Of a stretch of 64,000 nucleotides of DNA, positions 32,689-43,542 are shown piece after piece. The stretch comes from Phycisphaerae bacterium. Lineage in GTDB: Bacteria > Planctomycetota > Phycisphaerae > UBA1845. Both the position numbers and the translations under genes were made by a program. Positions within the stretch are counted from its first letter, which is position 1. Every line of letters begins with the position of its first letter. The notes beneath the pieces are model-generated. The model had not been told where the DNA came from, ran no database searches, and was given only the letters and a program-made list of their open reading frames with translations. Location of the stretch: NCBI GenBank assembly GCA_024102815.1, contig JAGFJJ010000005.1, positions 167,363-231,362 on the forward strand. Reading direction: 5' to 3'.

Positions 32689-35600
32689 CTAGCGCGACGG
32701 TTGCGTTTCCACATGCGACCAGGCCCGAATTGTGCGCCCGACCTGGATAATCAGGCCACCGTCGACCACAAGGCAACTCGAAACGTCGTCCAGCGGTCCC
32801 AGCGGCAACATTCCCCCTGTAGTTGCCAGCACGCCGCTGTTGTTGCGAAGGTCGTAGAAGAACGCCGTCGCTTCCGGGATGATCGAGTCCTCTTCGTCCT
32901 CGGGAAAGTGGACCGCCGCGACGTAGTCCTCCGTGACCGCGCGAAGGACGAAGTGGATTCCGTCGGGCGTGGTCCCCTGCCACAGCAGCACGCCGCTCGT
33001 TTCGTCAAGAGTGAGAATCTCCTGCTCCGCTGCGGCGATGATGGCTGAATCCCGACGCTCAATCTGAACCTCCGAGCGCGTCCGGCGAGACAGCGGCTCG
33101 GATTCCCACAACACCACGCCATCCGACAGTCGCAGCTTTCGAATCGCTCGACCGTCGTCGCAGAAATAGAGTGTGTCGACATCCAGCAGGAGCGAGGATT
33201 GTCGAACATGTCCACGAACCGGAACTTCCCACTGCTTCGTGCCCAGCGTGCCGTCGAAAGCGGCAATGCTCTGCGAGGTCACCACGACCACGTCGCCGTC
33301 CAGAGTGGCAAGAAGCTCTTCGACCGGTCGTGCATCTAGGGTGGAAAAGGAGCCAAGCCACTCACCTGTGTTGGCGTCCAAACGACCGACCAAGACCCGT
33401 TCGTCCTGGGCAATCGTATAGAGCACCCACGCATCGCCCAGAACCAGTGTGCGTTCCGGCGTCGGACGGTGTGACGCCGACCACACCAGACGGCCGTCGC
33501 GAATGTCCACGCAACGCACCAACCCGCGGTCGTCTGCGAAGACCAGACGATCACCGTGCAGCGCGTGCAGCCGAATGGTGGCGAAGTTCTCCCAGTCGGC
33601 GTCGGGGTCCTCCGCGCCGAGTTGCTCGGGACCGTGGGACCAAAGCTTCTTCCCCGTAACCGGATCGAGTCCCAATACCTGAAACCGGGTTGACAGCACA
33701 ATGGCTTCCGGCCGAGCGACAAGCAACTCCACGTCCGGGCGAACCGATTGCGGCTCGGGCCAGACCTCGCGATGGGTCCTCGAATCGAAAGCCGAAAGCG
33801 CGCCATCCGAATACACGAAGTAGCGCGACCAATCGCCCCGCGGTGCATCGCTAAAGCGCGGCGTCAGCAGACGAATGTCATCCGGAAACGCGTGCGTGAA
33901 CTTCTCGTCCAGCGGCAGATCCAGTTGGGGACGGGCGGGCAGGATATCCATGCGGACGTCGGCAAGACGCTCACGATATTCCCGGAAAGATGTGGGCCGA
34001 CCGTCTACCGGGAACCGGGTGTCCATATGTTGCCGCATCGCCATGGTGAGCCATCGGAAAGCCCGGCTCGGCTCCCCCGCCTGCTCGTAGGCATCGGCGA
34101 TGGCGCGAAGAAGTACGACCGCGTTGGATTCGCCGTTGTCCTGACGCCATGCCGTTTCCAGCACGGCCGCGGCTTCCCTGAACTGACCACGCGCGCGAAG
34201 TCGCTCCGCCTGCGCGAGTCGAGCGTCGAACGCCGCTTCCGCATTGGGAAAGATGGCGGCCACGTCGGCAAGCATCTCCACGTCGCCGCTGGATTTTCCC
34301 GCCTCCAGTTTCCGGCGGGCCTCCGCCTCGTGGTCAGCATAGATCGCTCGGCCATGCTCGCGCAGCAGCGCGGCGATCCGATTTTCAGCCACCACGGCGG
34401 CTCGCACCTCGCCGGCGGCCGGGGCGACAACGCCCGCTTCTTCGTGAAGCGCCACCGGACCAGAGTTGTCCGGCGCCTTGACCCCATCGGGGAGACCTTG
34501 TGTGTCGAATGAGACCGCAAGTCCGCGCAGCGAGCGATCCCGAAGGATCTGCTGGTACAGATCAATCGCTTTTTCCGCACGGCCCGTCGATTCAAACAAC
34601 ATTGCGAACAAGAGGCGATAACGCAGGTGACCGGCAATGTCCGGTGCGAACGTCGGGGCGATCCCAAAGAGCCTGTCGAGCGTTTCCGCGGACAGCGCTC
34701 CGCGCCGTTTGAGCGTCTCCGAGAATGAGAGGATATCGTTGAACAACCGCTCCTGGAGGTCCTTGTCGAGTTCCGCGTCCGCACTGTCGGCACGGCGAAC
34801 GGAGTCCAGCAGGTACGCGACGGCCTCGTCAAAATCGCCGCTTCGCAGGGCGACTTCTGCCGCATCGAGAGCGGGTTGGGGGTCATCCGGGCGCGCAGCC
34901 ATTGCCGCGCGAAGCGAGCGCCAAAGCTCCTCTTTCCGTACGTAGCTCGTCAGCCCGGAGACGCCCGAGACCAGCAACTGATCCGGCAGGGAGACAAGAT
35001 TTCCGCCGAGTTCGCCGCCCGTCCATGCCACATCGAGGCGCGATCCTGTGCTTACATCGAATCGACTCAACCCGGATTGCGCCGGCACGAGCAGTTCCTC
35101 GCCGCACCACTGTCCCCGACCGAAGACCTCCGCGTTCTTGGGCAATGACGCCTGCCAGAGCGGACGATCGCCGGACAAGTCAAAACAGCCTACCTGCTCG
35201 CCGGCCGTGCAGACGACGCCGGCCCGCACACCGAGCAAGGTCTGTGGCGATCCCAGCGCCGCAGTCGGTACCGATCGCAAGAGCGAGCCGTCCTCGGCCG
35301 AGATCCAGAGCAACGCCGGGCTATCCAGTGGCAATACGACGAGTCGACCATTCTCCACGATGACCGGGTTCAGGGCCCAGGGTTCCACCTCCGGCGCACC
35401 CCATGAAGCCTCGCGATTGGCAAAGGCCCCGGACCGTTCGTAGACCCGCAGCCACCGGATCCGCCCCGAGTGAGCATCGACCGCCGCAATCGTTCCAAGG
35501 TTGGATTGGGCGAAGATCGTATCTCCTTCCGCTGCCAACATGGAAAGAGTCGCCTGCCGCGTGCCGAACGAACCTGTCGAGGCGCTGCCCAGATGCGTCC

Positions 35601-36984
35601 GCGAAAGCAGACGTCCGCTGTTGGCGTCGAATCGAAAGAGGTAGCAGTCTTCGAAGCCGAACGAGCGCCGGCGCCGGCCGATGACGCTTACGGAACCCTG
35701 GTGAACCAGCGGCGTGCCGTCCATCTCAATGTCGGCCAACTCTGTCACCGCCGGACTGCGCTCGACGATCCAGTTGACCCTTCCATCCCGCGCATTCAGG
35801 CAGACCAGCGCCGGAGCGGTACGGCGTGCACCGGCACCGTAGATGGCCGACGTCGATCCGGGGAGCACGGCGAAGATCCGCTCCCCATCGAAGGCCGGCG
35901 CATCCACGCCGGCGGCAAGGTCGTCGTATTCCGACGCCAACCAGCGGTTCTCTCCGAAGCCGTATCGCCATAGCACCATGCCCGAGGTGCGATGTAGAGC
36001 GTAGATTTCCCGATGAAACTGCACGAAGAGCCGGTCGGCCGCGACGATCGGTTGGGCGCCGAGCCGTCTTCCCAACCGGCGTGCACCACGCGTTTCCGCG
36101 AACTCCGCAAGCCCGTGCGGGTCGCCTTCTTCCCCGGCGAGCTCGAATCGCCAGAGGAGGCCCAGTTCGTCAAGGGCGATGGAGTCGATTCGATTGCGGT
36201 GGATGTTCCCGCCCAGCATGGGCCAGGCGTCTTCATCCGGCACAGACGTGACCTGAAACGTGCCTCGAATATCCTCCAACGCCGAGGCCAGATCACGGTC
36301 GGTTCCCTTCCATCGCACCGAGCCCTTCACTTCGACTCCGTTTGCCTCCTGCCCGAGCATTGCCCGCAGCAGGACCAACCGCTGCTCGTATCTGGTTCGA
36401 ACACTGTCACCGCTGGGATGGTCATCCAACACGCGGAGATACACGCGCTCCGCCATAGCAAAGTAGCCGGCTTCCAGTGCGAGCTGCCCCAATACGTCCG
36501 CAGCTTCAGCCGCTTCGGGGAGGCAGAAGTAGCGATCAAGCGTTTCGTACAATGCCGCAACATCGCGGCGGTCGGATGCCGAGGCGAGAGCCGCCTTCGC
36601 TTCCGAATCGAAGATCGTCCGATAGGCCTTTCGCCCTTCCGGAGGCCAGGAACAGAGCATCCCGTTAATGTGATTGCGGACACTCGTGAAGCGTCCGTCG
36701 CCAACTTGAACGAGCTTATCGCCGGACTCGATCGACGTTCGCTGAAGAAGCTCCGCCGCTTCAGCCCATCGTGCTCGATCGACCAGTCCCTGGGCTTTCG
36801 CAATGGTCTCGGCAACGGCGAAACTGTCGTCGAGGTAGACCTGCGGGCCGTCCGGTGCGCCTTGCGGAATCTGTGCAAAGGCGACACCTCCCGCCATGAC
36901 CATGACCGACCCAACGAGGATTGCTTGCCAGACTCGGGGGCGGGAAAGCCACATGGGACGGATCATCGCGTTTGGTAGGCTCAT
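32689..36984 (-). CDS. Giant exported protein: PQQ-type beta-propellers flanking a TPR-like helical region
   Basis: The 1431-residue protein has a signal peptide (about 15-38). Residues 45-230 are helical, TPR-like. From about 240 to 690 there are repeated blades of PQQ/BamB type, each with G-x-x-x-W or W-R pairs such as L-V-C-L-N-A-R-D-G-R-V-N-W and V-D-A-H-S-G-R-I-R-W. A second helical region (about 700-1040) holds TPR-like repeats. A second propeller set (about 1060-1425) follows, with D-P-V-T-G-K-K-L-W-S, V-D-I-R-D-G-R-L-V-W and L-D-E-T-S-G-V-L-L-W. Residues for PQQ cofactor binding are not evident, so it is more likely a scaffold like BamB. Such proteins are common in planctomycetes; function unknown. 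Confidence 0.82.
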   Translation of the reverse strand: MSLPNAMIRPMWLSRPRVWQAILVGSVMVMAGGVAFAQIPQGAPDGPQVYLDDSFAVAETIAKAQGLVDRARWAEAAELLQRTSIESGDKLVQVGDGRFTSVRNHINGMLCSWPPEGRKAYRTIFDSEAKAALASASDRRDVAALYETLDRYFCLPEAAEAADVLGQLALEAGYFAMAERVYLRVLDDHPSGDSVRTRYEQRLVLLRAMLGQEANGVEVKGSVRWKGTDRDLASALEDIRGTFQVTSVPDEDAWPMLGGNIHRNRIDSIALDELGLLWRFELAGEEGDPHGLAEFAETRGARRLGRRLGAQPIVAADRLFVQFHREIYALHRTSGMVLWRYGFGENRWLASEYDDLAAGVDAPAFDGERIFAVLPGSTSAIYGAGARRTAPALVCLNARDGRVNWIVERSPAVTELADIEMDGTPLVHQGSVSVIGRRRRSFGFEDCYLFRFDANSGRLLSRTHLGSASTGSFGTRQATLSMLAAEGDTIFAQSNLGTIAAVDAHSGRIRWLRVYERSGAFANREASWGAPEVEPWALNPVIVENGRLVVLPLDSPALLWISAEDGSLLRSVPTAALGSPQTLLGVRAGVVCTAGEQVGCFDLSGDRPLWQASLPKNAEVFGRGQWCGEELLVPAQSGLSRFDVSTGSRLDVAWTGGELGGNLVSLPDQLLVSGVSGLTSYVRKEELWRSLRAAMAARPDDPQPALDAAEVALRSGDFDEAVAYLLDSVRRADSADAELDKDLQERLFNDILSFSETLKRRGALSAETLDRLFGIAPTFAPDIAGHLRYRLLFAMLFESTGRAEKAIDLYQQILRDRSLRGLAVSFDTQGLPDGVKAPDNSGPVALHEEAGVVAPAAGEVRAAVVAENRIAALLREHGRAIYADHEAEARRKLEAGKSSGDVEMLADVAAIFPNAEAAFDARLAQAERLRARGQFREAAAVLETAWRQDNGESNAVVLLRAIADAYEQAGEPSRAFRWLTMAMRQHMDTRFPVDGRPTSFREYRERLADVRMDILPARPQLDLPLDEKFTHAFPDDIRLLTPRFSDAPRGDWSRYFVYSDGALSAFDSRTHREVWPEPQSVRPDVELLVARPEAIVLSTRFQVLGLDPVTGKKLWSHGPEQLGAEDPDADWENFATIRLHALHGDRLVFADDRGLVRCVDIRDGRLVWSASHRPTPERTLVLGDAWVLYTIAQDERVLVGRLDANTGEWLGSFSTLDARPVEELLATLDGDVVVVTSQSIAAFDGTLGTKQWEVPVRGHVRQSSLLLDVDTLYFCDDGRAIRKLRLSDGVVLWESEPLSRRTRSEVQIERRDSAIIAAAEQEILTLDETSGVLLWQGTTPDGIHFVLRAVTEDYVAAVHFPEDEEDSIIPEATAFFYDLRNNSGVLATTGGMLPLGPLDDVSSCLVVDGGLIIQVGRTIRAWSHVETQPSR

Positions 36985-37243
36985 GGCTGGTCAGGGTTTA
37001 TCCTGCCGAGCAGGGCTCAGCTTGAGTCGATAGCCCATTGTTAAGCATCGGCCGGTCGATCACCGCACGATGCCGCAACCATTGTAGGAGCACGATTCCC
37101 GGCGAAGGAACCAAGATCCTTCTGTTTTTATCGGCCACAAGGGAGCACGCCGTTCTCTTCGCTCGAGGGAAGACCTGACATGACCCAGCCTGCTGTTGGT
37201 GCGTTGGGCCGGGCATGGCAACCCTGCATGACGTTCGGCTTTG

Positions 37244-38239
<996 letters not shown>

Positions 38240-38389
38240 GATCTCCCTGTTCTTCTGGATTGTGTACCGGTTTCAGTCGCTGACCTGTCCCCCTCCGAAG
38301 GCGGTTAAGGTGGGAGAGGCGCAAAAGGGACTCTATGCGAGCGAAGCTTCGAGGTGCAATCGATTATTTGGGCGGGCCACGAGCCCGAT

Positions 38390-39529
38390 CTAATGGGTCA
38401 GCGCCGTCAAACGAGACACCAATCCCGGCAGCAGCGCCAGAATCCGGTCAATTTCGTCAGGCGTGTTAAACCGCGAAAGACTGAATCGCAGCGCCCCGTG
38501 CGTGCGCGATTGCGGCAGTCCCATCGCGTTGAGCACGTGCGACGGCTCCAGCGACCCGCTGCTGCACGCCGAGCCTGCCGAAGCGCAAACGCCTTGCTCG
38601 CTCAACAGGATCAGCAACGCCTCGGCTTCCAGTCCCTCGAAGCTGATATTCGCCGTGTTGCCGATTCGTTCCGCACCCGCGCCGTTCACTGCCGTTCCAG
38701 GAATGCGCTCCAAAATGCCGCGCTCCAGCGCGTCTCGAAGTGAGGTCACCTGCGAGACCGAATCATTCGTTCGTCGATTGGCCGCGTCCGCTGCCACACC
38801 CATGCCCACGATCCCCGCAACATTTTCGGTTCCGCCGCGAAGCTCCCGCTCCTGCGAGCCGCCGAGGATCATCCCCGCGATTCTCGTCCGCCGCCGGACG
38901 TACAAGGCCCCGGCTCCCTTGGATCCGTGAAACTTATGCGCCGCGATGCTCACCAGATGTGCGGGCCATTCGCCAACGGGGATCGGTAGCTTTCCGGCCG
39001 ACTGCACCGCGTCGATGTGGACAATTGCCCCCTGACTCGCCGCGACGGCGGCCAATGCCTGCACGTCCTGAACAACGCCCGTCTCGTTGTTGGCGTGCAG
39101 CAACGAGACCAGCGCCGTCTCGCTCGTGACCTTCTCCGCCCACTCCGCCATTTCGACGCGACCTTCGCCGTCTACGCCGACGTAATCGACCCGGTATCCC
39201 TCCTCTGTCAGCCGCTCCATCACGCGGAGCACGGCCGAGTGCTCGACGGCCGTCGTCACCACCTGCCGCTTCTTCGGCTCAAGTGCCAGCGTTCCCCGGA
39301 TTGCCAGGTTGATCGACTCCGTCCCGCCGCTCGTGAACACGACCTCGCGCGGCGCCGCATGAAGCAGCGCGGCCACCTTCTCCCGCGCCTGCTCCACCGC
39401 GAATCGCACCGCCTGCCCGAACTGGTGCACGCTGGAGGGATTGGCGTACTGCTCCCGCAGGAAGGGGAGCATCGCTTCGACCACCTCAGGAAGGGGCTGC
39501 GTCGTCGCGTTGTTATCCAGGTAGATCAT
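38390..39529 (-). CDS. Cysteine desulfurase (NifS/IscS family)
   Basis: The 379-residue class V aminotransferase-fold enzyme takes sulfur from cysteine for Fe-S clusters and thiolated tRNAs. Seen are Y-L-D-N-N-A-T-T at the start, T-S-G-G-T-E-S-I-N, H-A-N-N-E-T-G, the PLP lysine in A-A-H-K-F-H-G-S-K-G, and the active-site cysteine loop C-A-S-A-G-S-A-C-S-S-G. The short loop around this cysteine and the length fit the IscS/NifS (type I) group. ATG 39529 is chosen because the family begins M-I-Y-L-D-N. No iscU or other isc gene is adjacent. It lies 54 bases after rsmA on the same strand. Confidence 0.95.
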   Translation of the reverse strand: MIYLDNNATTQPLPEVVEAMLPFLREQYANPSSVHQFGQAVRFAVEQAREKVAALLHAAPREVVFTSGGTESINLAIRGTLALEPKKRQVVTTAVEHSAVLRVMERLTEEGYRVDYVGVDGEGRVEMAEWAEKVTSETALVSLLHANNETGVVQDVQALAAVAASQGAIVHIDAVQSAGKLPIPVGEWPAHLVSIAAHKFHGSKGAGALYVRRRTRIAGMILGGSQERELRGGTENVAGIVGMGVAADAANRRTNDSVSQVTSLRDALERGILERIPGTAVNGAGAERIGNTANISFEGLEAEALLILLSEQGVCASAGSACSSGSLEPSHVLNAMGLPQSRTHGALRFSLSRFNTPDEIDRILALLPGLVSRLTALTH

Positions 39530-39583
39530 GGCAAAAGACAACAGGCAACAGGGAACAGGCAACGGGAGGATTGTAGAACAGCT

Positions 39584-40501
39584 TCAGTCGGCAGGCGACG
39601 GTGCGGTTTCCCGCCATCGCCGAAAAACCTCCAGCCACTCCGCAACACCCAGCGCCTCCGGGCGCAGGTTCTCGTCCACATGTTCGCGAACGCGCGCGAA
39701 TCCCTCATCTCCCAAGGCCAGCGCCAGCGCCGAACGCAGCTTCTTCCGCCGGTGGTCGAACACGCCCCGCACCATGCGCGCAAACGCCGCGACCTCGCCG
39801 CGATGCGCAAACGGCGGATCGAGCACGTCGATTTGCAGCATCACCGAGTGCACCGCCGGCGCCGGCCAGAATGCCTGCGGACCGATCCGCGTGATCGTTC
39901 GCACGCGCGTCAGCGCCTGCGTGACGATACTGAGCGGTCCGTAATCTCTGCAACCCGGCCCCGCCGTGATCCGATCGCCGACTTCCGCCTGCACCGTAAA
40001 GCAAAACCGCCGAACCCGAGGGAAATCGATCAGCAGATTCATCACCAGCGGCGTGGCGATCTGGTAGGGCAGGTTCGCCACCAATTTGACGGGCGATTCC
40101 GACATCGCCTTCCCGTCCGCGGTTGAATCACCTTTTCCGCTCCCCAGAAGTGCCGCTACCTCCGGCATGATCTTGTGCTTGCCGGCCAGTACGTCGCCGC
40201 AGATCAGCGTCACGTTCTCCACATCGCGAAATCGATCCTGCAACAGCGTGAACAGGTCCCGATCGATCTCCACCGCCACGATCCGACCCGCATGCCGCGC
40301 CAGCAGATCGGTCAGTCCGCCGGTGCCCGGGCCGACCTCCAGCACCGTGTCCTGCGACGTGATCTCCGCGCACTCCACCAGCCGCCGCATGAGATTGCCG
40401 TCGATCAGAAAACGCTGCCCGAACCGCTTCCGCGGACGTACGCCCAGCCCCGAAAGCGCCGTCTGGATCTCCCGCTTGGTCTGCACGTGTTCAACGGACA
40501 T
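39584..40501 (-). CDS. rsmA: 16S rRNA dimethyladenosine transferase
   Basis: RsmA (KsgA) dimethylates two adjacent adenosines near the 3' end of 16S rRNA during small-subunit assembly, using S-adenosylmethionine. The 305-residue protein has the K-R-F-G-Q-R-F-L-I-D-G motif near residue 25, the SAM-binding V-L-E-V-G-P-G-T-G-G-L-T, the acidic V-A-V-E-I-D-R-D, and the catalytic N-L-P-Y-Q-I-A-T-P. The C-terminal helical domain includes F-D-H-R-R-K-K-L-R-S-A-L. A stretch before N-L-P-Y (about 105-125) is somewhat longer than usual. The frame is open upstream to 40621, but ATG 40501 is the family-like start. Confidence 0.95.
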   Translation of the reverse strand: MSVEHVQTKREIQTALSGLGVRPRKRFGQRFLIDGNLMRRLVECAEITSQDTVLEVGPGTGGLTDLLARHAGRIVAVEIDRDLFTLLQDRFRDVENVTLICGDVLAGKHKIMPEVAALLGSGKGDSTADGKAMSESPVKLVANLPYQIATPLVMNLLIDFPRVRRFCFTVQAEVGDRITAGPGCRDYGPLSIVTQALTRVRTITRIGPQAFWPAPAVHSVMLQIDVLDPPFAHRGEVAAFARMVRGVFDHRRKKLRSALALALGDEGFARVREHVDENLRPEALGVAEWLEVFRRWRETAPSPAD

Positions 40502-40623
40502 GAGCAATCGGCCGGTCCTTCTTTCGCGGCGAACTTCCCCGCTCGTCCGCGACGGCCTAGTATAGACCCGATCGGCGATCGCCTGAAATCGCCGCCCATG
40601 CACCCGTTGCAACGGAGCCATCC

Positions 40624-41103
40624 ATGCGGTCCCACGAAATCCTCAAGCGCGCGGCCGACCGCGTGGGCGTCAAGGCCCTCGCCGCGGAGCTCCGCCTCTC
40701 GCCCGCCCTCATCTACAAATGGTGCCAGGAGTTCGACGCCACCGATCCCGATGCCAGCGGCGCCCGCAACCCGCTCGACCGCCTCTCCGATCTCGTCCGC
40801 CTCACCGGCGACCACGCCGTGGTCAACTGGCTCTGCCACGAGGCCAACGGCTTTTTCGTCCGCAACCCCGCGCCGCCCACGCCGGACATCAGCACCGAGC
40901 TGCTCATCAACACGCAACGCCTCGTCAAGGAGTTCAGCGATCTGCTGCTAACCGTCACCCGCTCCATTGAGGACGACGGCCAGATCGAGCCCCACGAGGC
41001 CGACCGCATCCGCCAGGAGTGGGAGGTCTTCAAATCCTACGTCGAATCCTTTGTCGTCGCCTGCGAGCAGGGGGCGTACCGCAGCAAACGAAGCGGCCAA
41101 TAG
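40624..41103 (+). CDS. Phage CII-like helix-turn-helix regulator
   Basis: The 159-residue protein has an N-terminal helix-turn-helix (about 5-35, with V-K-A-L-A-A-E-L-R-L-S-P-A-L-I-Y-K-W) and then a helical region with N-P-L-D-R-L-S-D-L-V and D-H-A-V-V-N-W-L-C, as in the 'phage regulatory protein CII' family. The C-terminal half is a long helix rich in Glu and Arg, probably for oligomerisation. No other phage gene is nearby. A copy of its last 26 codons lies at 43353-43431, carried there by the tandem duplication. It is divergent from rsmA with 122 bases between. Confidence 0.75.
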   Translation: MRSHEILKRAADRVGVKALAAELRLSPALIYKWCQEFDATDPDASGARNPLDRLSDLVRLTGDHAVVNWLCHEANGFFVRNPAPPTPDISTELLINTQRLVKEFSDLLLTVTRSIEDDGQIEPHEADRIRQEWEVFKSYVESFVVACEQGAYRSKRSGQ

Positions 41104-41214
41104 GTGCTTCATTTCCTTCGCTTTTCCTGCGATTGCGACGCCCCATCCTCGAATTTCGTTGTTTCGCCGCACATACGGGGATAAGATGGAGCCACCAATT
41201 CCCGGAGGCCCACC

Positions 41215-43260
41215 ATGTCCATCGTCAGGGCTTTGCTCCATTCATCATTGGTGTCCGTCGTTCTTGGCGCGGGATTCTGCTTGCCATCCGCGCGTGCGGA
41301 ATCAGATCCAATTGTCGAAACCCCGGCCGGTCAGGGTGCTTTTACTTCGGCACCGATTACCGATCCGGCATGGACCTGCTGTCTGCCGAGCGGAACCTGC
41401 GTGGCCGATCCCGCCGAGTGCGGCGCCGAAAACCCCGTCCCCGTTTCGGATTGCCTGCATTGCATCCCGCCGGGCGATGACTGCTGGGAGATGGCGTGTG
41501 GAAGGACATCTTACGATTTCGACTTCATTCCCGAGGACTTTTTTGATCCCGGTTCGAACTGGTTTGCAGGTCGTGCCGAATTTCGAAGCGATCCCCAGTC
41601 GGGACCCGGCGTGCGAATTCGAAGGGTGGAAGGCATGGCGCTCGAATTGCCTGGGGAATCCGCCCAGATTCCGATCGAAGTCGTTTCAATTGACCTGATC
41701 AGTTGTCAACCGATCGAGATCATGACCAACGGCCAGCCGCAGCTTTGGGATGTGCGACTTACGCTTTCACCGTCCACCGAATGGCCCGGGAATGAAGGCA
41801 TGATGACCGTGCGCAAGCTCGGCCCAAGCGGTGGAGATTTCAGTCTGGAATTGACTTTTTGGCCGGTCTTCACGTTCACACGGGTGGCCGAGCCTCATGA
41901 CCAGAGGATTCTGGATGCCGACACGTATGGGTTTGACACACTGGAATGGCTGAGTCTGCAATCGCCTCCGAATACCGCGCCGTGGGTGCACGAGGCGGTC
42001 GTTCCCATATCCACGCCCTGTCCGGCCACGAACTTCGTGCCCGGTGTGAATGGTGATCCGCAGGTGGGGTGCACAGCGGCGGCGCAATGCTGCGAGGAGA
42101 CGGCTTATATCGCATTGGGTCTATTCAGTATCGGGGGAATTCTGTTTGTTCCCCAACCGGTGTGCGCGCCGTGTGAATGTGGCGCATGTTGTCAAGGGGC
42201 GGTCGGGAGTTGCAGCGAAGTGCTCGGGACGCCACAGGAGAGTGCAGTAGCCGTCTGTGCGAATTCCGGCGGGCATTACATGGGGGCAGGCTCAAATTGC
42301 TTTGACACGGATGGGGACGGCATTCCAGACGTCCAGGAAACCAAAGCCCTTTGCACCTGGGAATGGGCGGTGCCTGGCGAGGACGATTTCTGCGATGTCC
42401 CGACAGATCCGTGGGAGCCGGATTCCGACGGCGACGGCCGAACCGACGGTGAGGAGCTCATGAGCAGCATCGTCAGTCCTTGCATCGCCGAGGAGGGATT
42501 CGCGCCGCCGCTGGCGGTGACAACCTATCCCCACGGCGCGCTCAAACAGCGGTACATCAGCTTTGCTCCGGACGAGCTTCACACTAACTTTGCCTACCGG
42601 GTCAAAGACGTCGGCTCTGGGACAGCCTACTTCATCAGCACGCCGCGCACGACTCCCGCGGCCATCGCGGGACAGGGGCTGACGTTCCTCGTCTCGGACG
42701 CCGCGCCCCCGCTCAACGATTGGACCTCGCTGGAAGTCATTCACGTCGGCGGCTGCATGATCGCGCCGGGCGACGATACGGGTTCCGGAGCGGGGCGAGC
42801 TTACGAGGTAACTGTGACGGCAGATGGCGCGACTTTCACCGCAGCGCTGACAGTCTACACCGCCGCCCGGCCCACCTCGGCCAACGGCCGCTTCTGGGGC
42901 GATGTTGTGGGAGCGTTCTCCGCGGGCGGTGACGGTGGCACGACCCCGCCCACGCCGGCGAACTCGTGGGCGCCGCCGAATCGGAGTGTGAACGGGTTCG
43001 ACATTTCGGCGACCTTGCAGGCCGCGTCGTCGGCATCGACCGCGCCGCACTTCACCTGGACCGACGTGAATCCCCAACCGCCGGATCGCGTGACGATCGG
43101 CTCGGACGTGCTGCGCGTCGTGAACGCCTTCAGCGTGGGATCGGGCAAGGAGTTCTATCCGTACGCCTATCCGCAAGCGCCAACGCCGATCCACGGCCCG
43201 ACGCCACCGAATCCGGCGCTGTGTCCGCCACCGCCGCTCATGAGCCAGCTCAACCCGTGA
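41215..43260 (+). CDS. Secreted cysteine-rich protein with calcium-type DGDG repeats, copy 1
   Basis: The 681-residue protein has a signal peptide (about 1-28). Just after it comes a cysteine-rich module: W-T-C-C-L-P-S-G-T-C, P-A-E-C-G-A-E-N, then C-L-H-C-I-P-P-G-D-D-C-W. A second module near 320-365 has C-A-P-C-E-C-G-A-C-C-Q-G and ends in F-D-T-D-G-D-G-I-P-D, followed by D-S-D-G-D-G-R-T-D-G, which resemble thrombospondin type-3 calcium repeats. The rest is beta-rich with Gly/Ser/Thr/Pro. Such modules are common in planctomycete exported proteins; function unknown. The C-terminus P-P-P-P-L-M-S-Q-L-N-P is identical in the second copy. No C-terminal anchor motif is visible. Confidence 0.8.
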   Translation: MSIVRALLHSSLVSVVLGAGFCLPSARAESDPIVETPAGQGAFTSAPITDPAWTCCLPSGTCVADPAECGAENPVPVSDCLHCIPPGDDCWEMACGRTSYDFDFIPEDFFDPGSNWFAGRAEFRSDPQSGPGVRIRRVEGMALELPGESAQIPIEVVSIDLISCQPIEIMTNGQPQLWDVRLTLSPSTEWPGNEGMMTVRKLGPSGGDFSLELTFWPVFTFTRVAEPHDQRILDADTYGFDTLEWLSLQSPPNTAPWVHEAVVPISTPCPATNFVPGVNGDPQVGCTAAAQCCEETAYIALGLFSIGGILFVPQPVCAPCECGACCQGAVGSCSEVLGTPQESAVAVCANSGGHYMGAGSNCFDTDGDGIPDVQETKALCTWEWAVPGEDDFCDVPTDPWEPDSDGDGRTDGEELMSSIVSPCIAEEGFAPPLAVTTYPHGALKQRYISFAPDELHTNFAYRVKDVGSGTAYFISTPRTTPAAIAGQGLTFLVSDAAPPLNDWTSLEVIHVGGCMIAPGDDTGSGAGRAYEVTVTADGATFTAALTVYTAARPTSANGRFWGDVVGAFSAGGDGGTTPPTPANSWAPPNRSVNGFDISATLQAASSASTAPHFTWTDVNPQPPDRVTIGSDVLRVVNAFSVGSGKEFYPYAYPQAPTPIHGPTPPNPALCPPPPLMSQLNP

Positions 43261-43269
43261 TCTGTAGGG

Positions 43270-43285
43270 TGCGTCCCCTGACGCA
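43270..43285 (+). repeat. Dispersed palindrome, copy 2 (TGCGTC-CCCT-GACGCA)
   Basis: A 6-bp stem, TGCGTC and GACGCA, encloses the loop CCCT, 9 bases after the copy-1 stop. The surrounding AGGGTGCGTCCCCTGACGC is identical to the core at 25834-25852 (complement). Confidence 0.6.
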
Positions 43286-43352
43286 ATTCTTCTGAATCCC
43301 ATCTATGCAGGGCGTGCGAGTCACTTGTCGGAGACACGCGGATCGAGCATGG

Positions 43353-43431
43353 GGTTTTCAAGTCCTACGTCGAATCCTTTGTCGTCGCCTGCGAGCAGGG
43401 GGCGTACCGCAGCAAACGAAGCGGCCAATAG
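43353..43431 (+). pseudogene. Duplicated 3' fragment of the CII-like regulator gene
   Basis: These 79 bases repeat the last 26 codons and the TAG stop of the gene at 40624-41103, differing at only two positions (T for C at 43356 and G for A at 43362). The encoded end S-Y-V-E-S-F-V-V-A-C-E-Q-G is intact, but the frame has no start or helix-turn-helix. It marks the left boundary of the second unit of the tandem duplication. Confidence 0.85.
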
Positions 43432-43542
43432 GTGCTTCATTTCCTTCGCTTTTCCTGCGATTGCGACGTTCCAATCCTAAAATCTGTTGTTTCCCTGGAG
43501 GCACGGGCGTATCATGGAGTCCCCAGCTTCCGGAGACCCGCC

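Larger units (their letters stand above)
41025..43319 (+). repeat. Tandem duplication, copy 1
   Basis: This 2295-base unit covers the last codons of the CII-like gene, the first secreted protein gene, and its downstream palindrome. The second copy is at 43353-45617. The offset is 2328 bases at the left end and 2298 at the right; the 30-base difference is in the secreted gene. Thirty-three unshared bases separate the copies. Confidence 0.9.

Noticed and set aside
37002..37014. CCTGC/GCAGG hairpin before the giant propeller gene
   Set aside because: Short stem, no T-run and no clear place in regulation.
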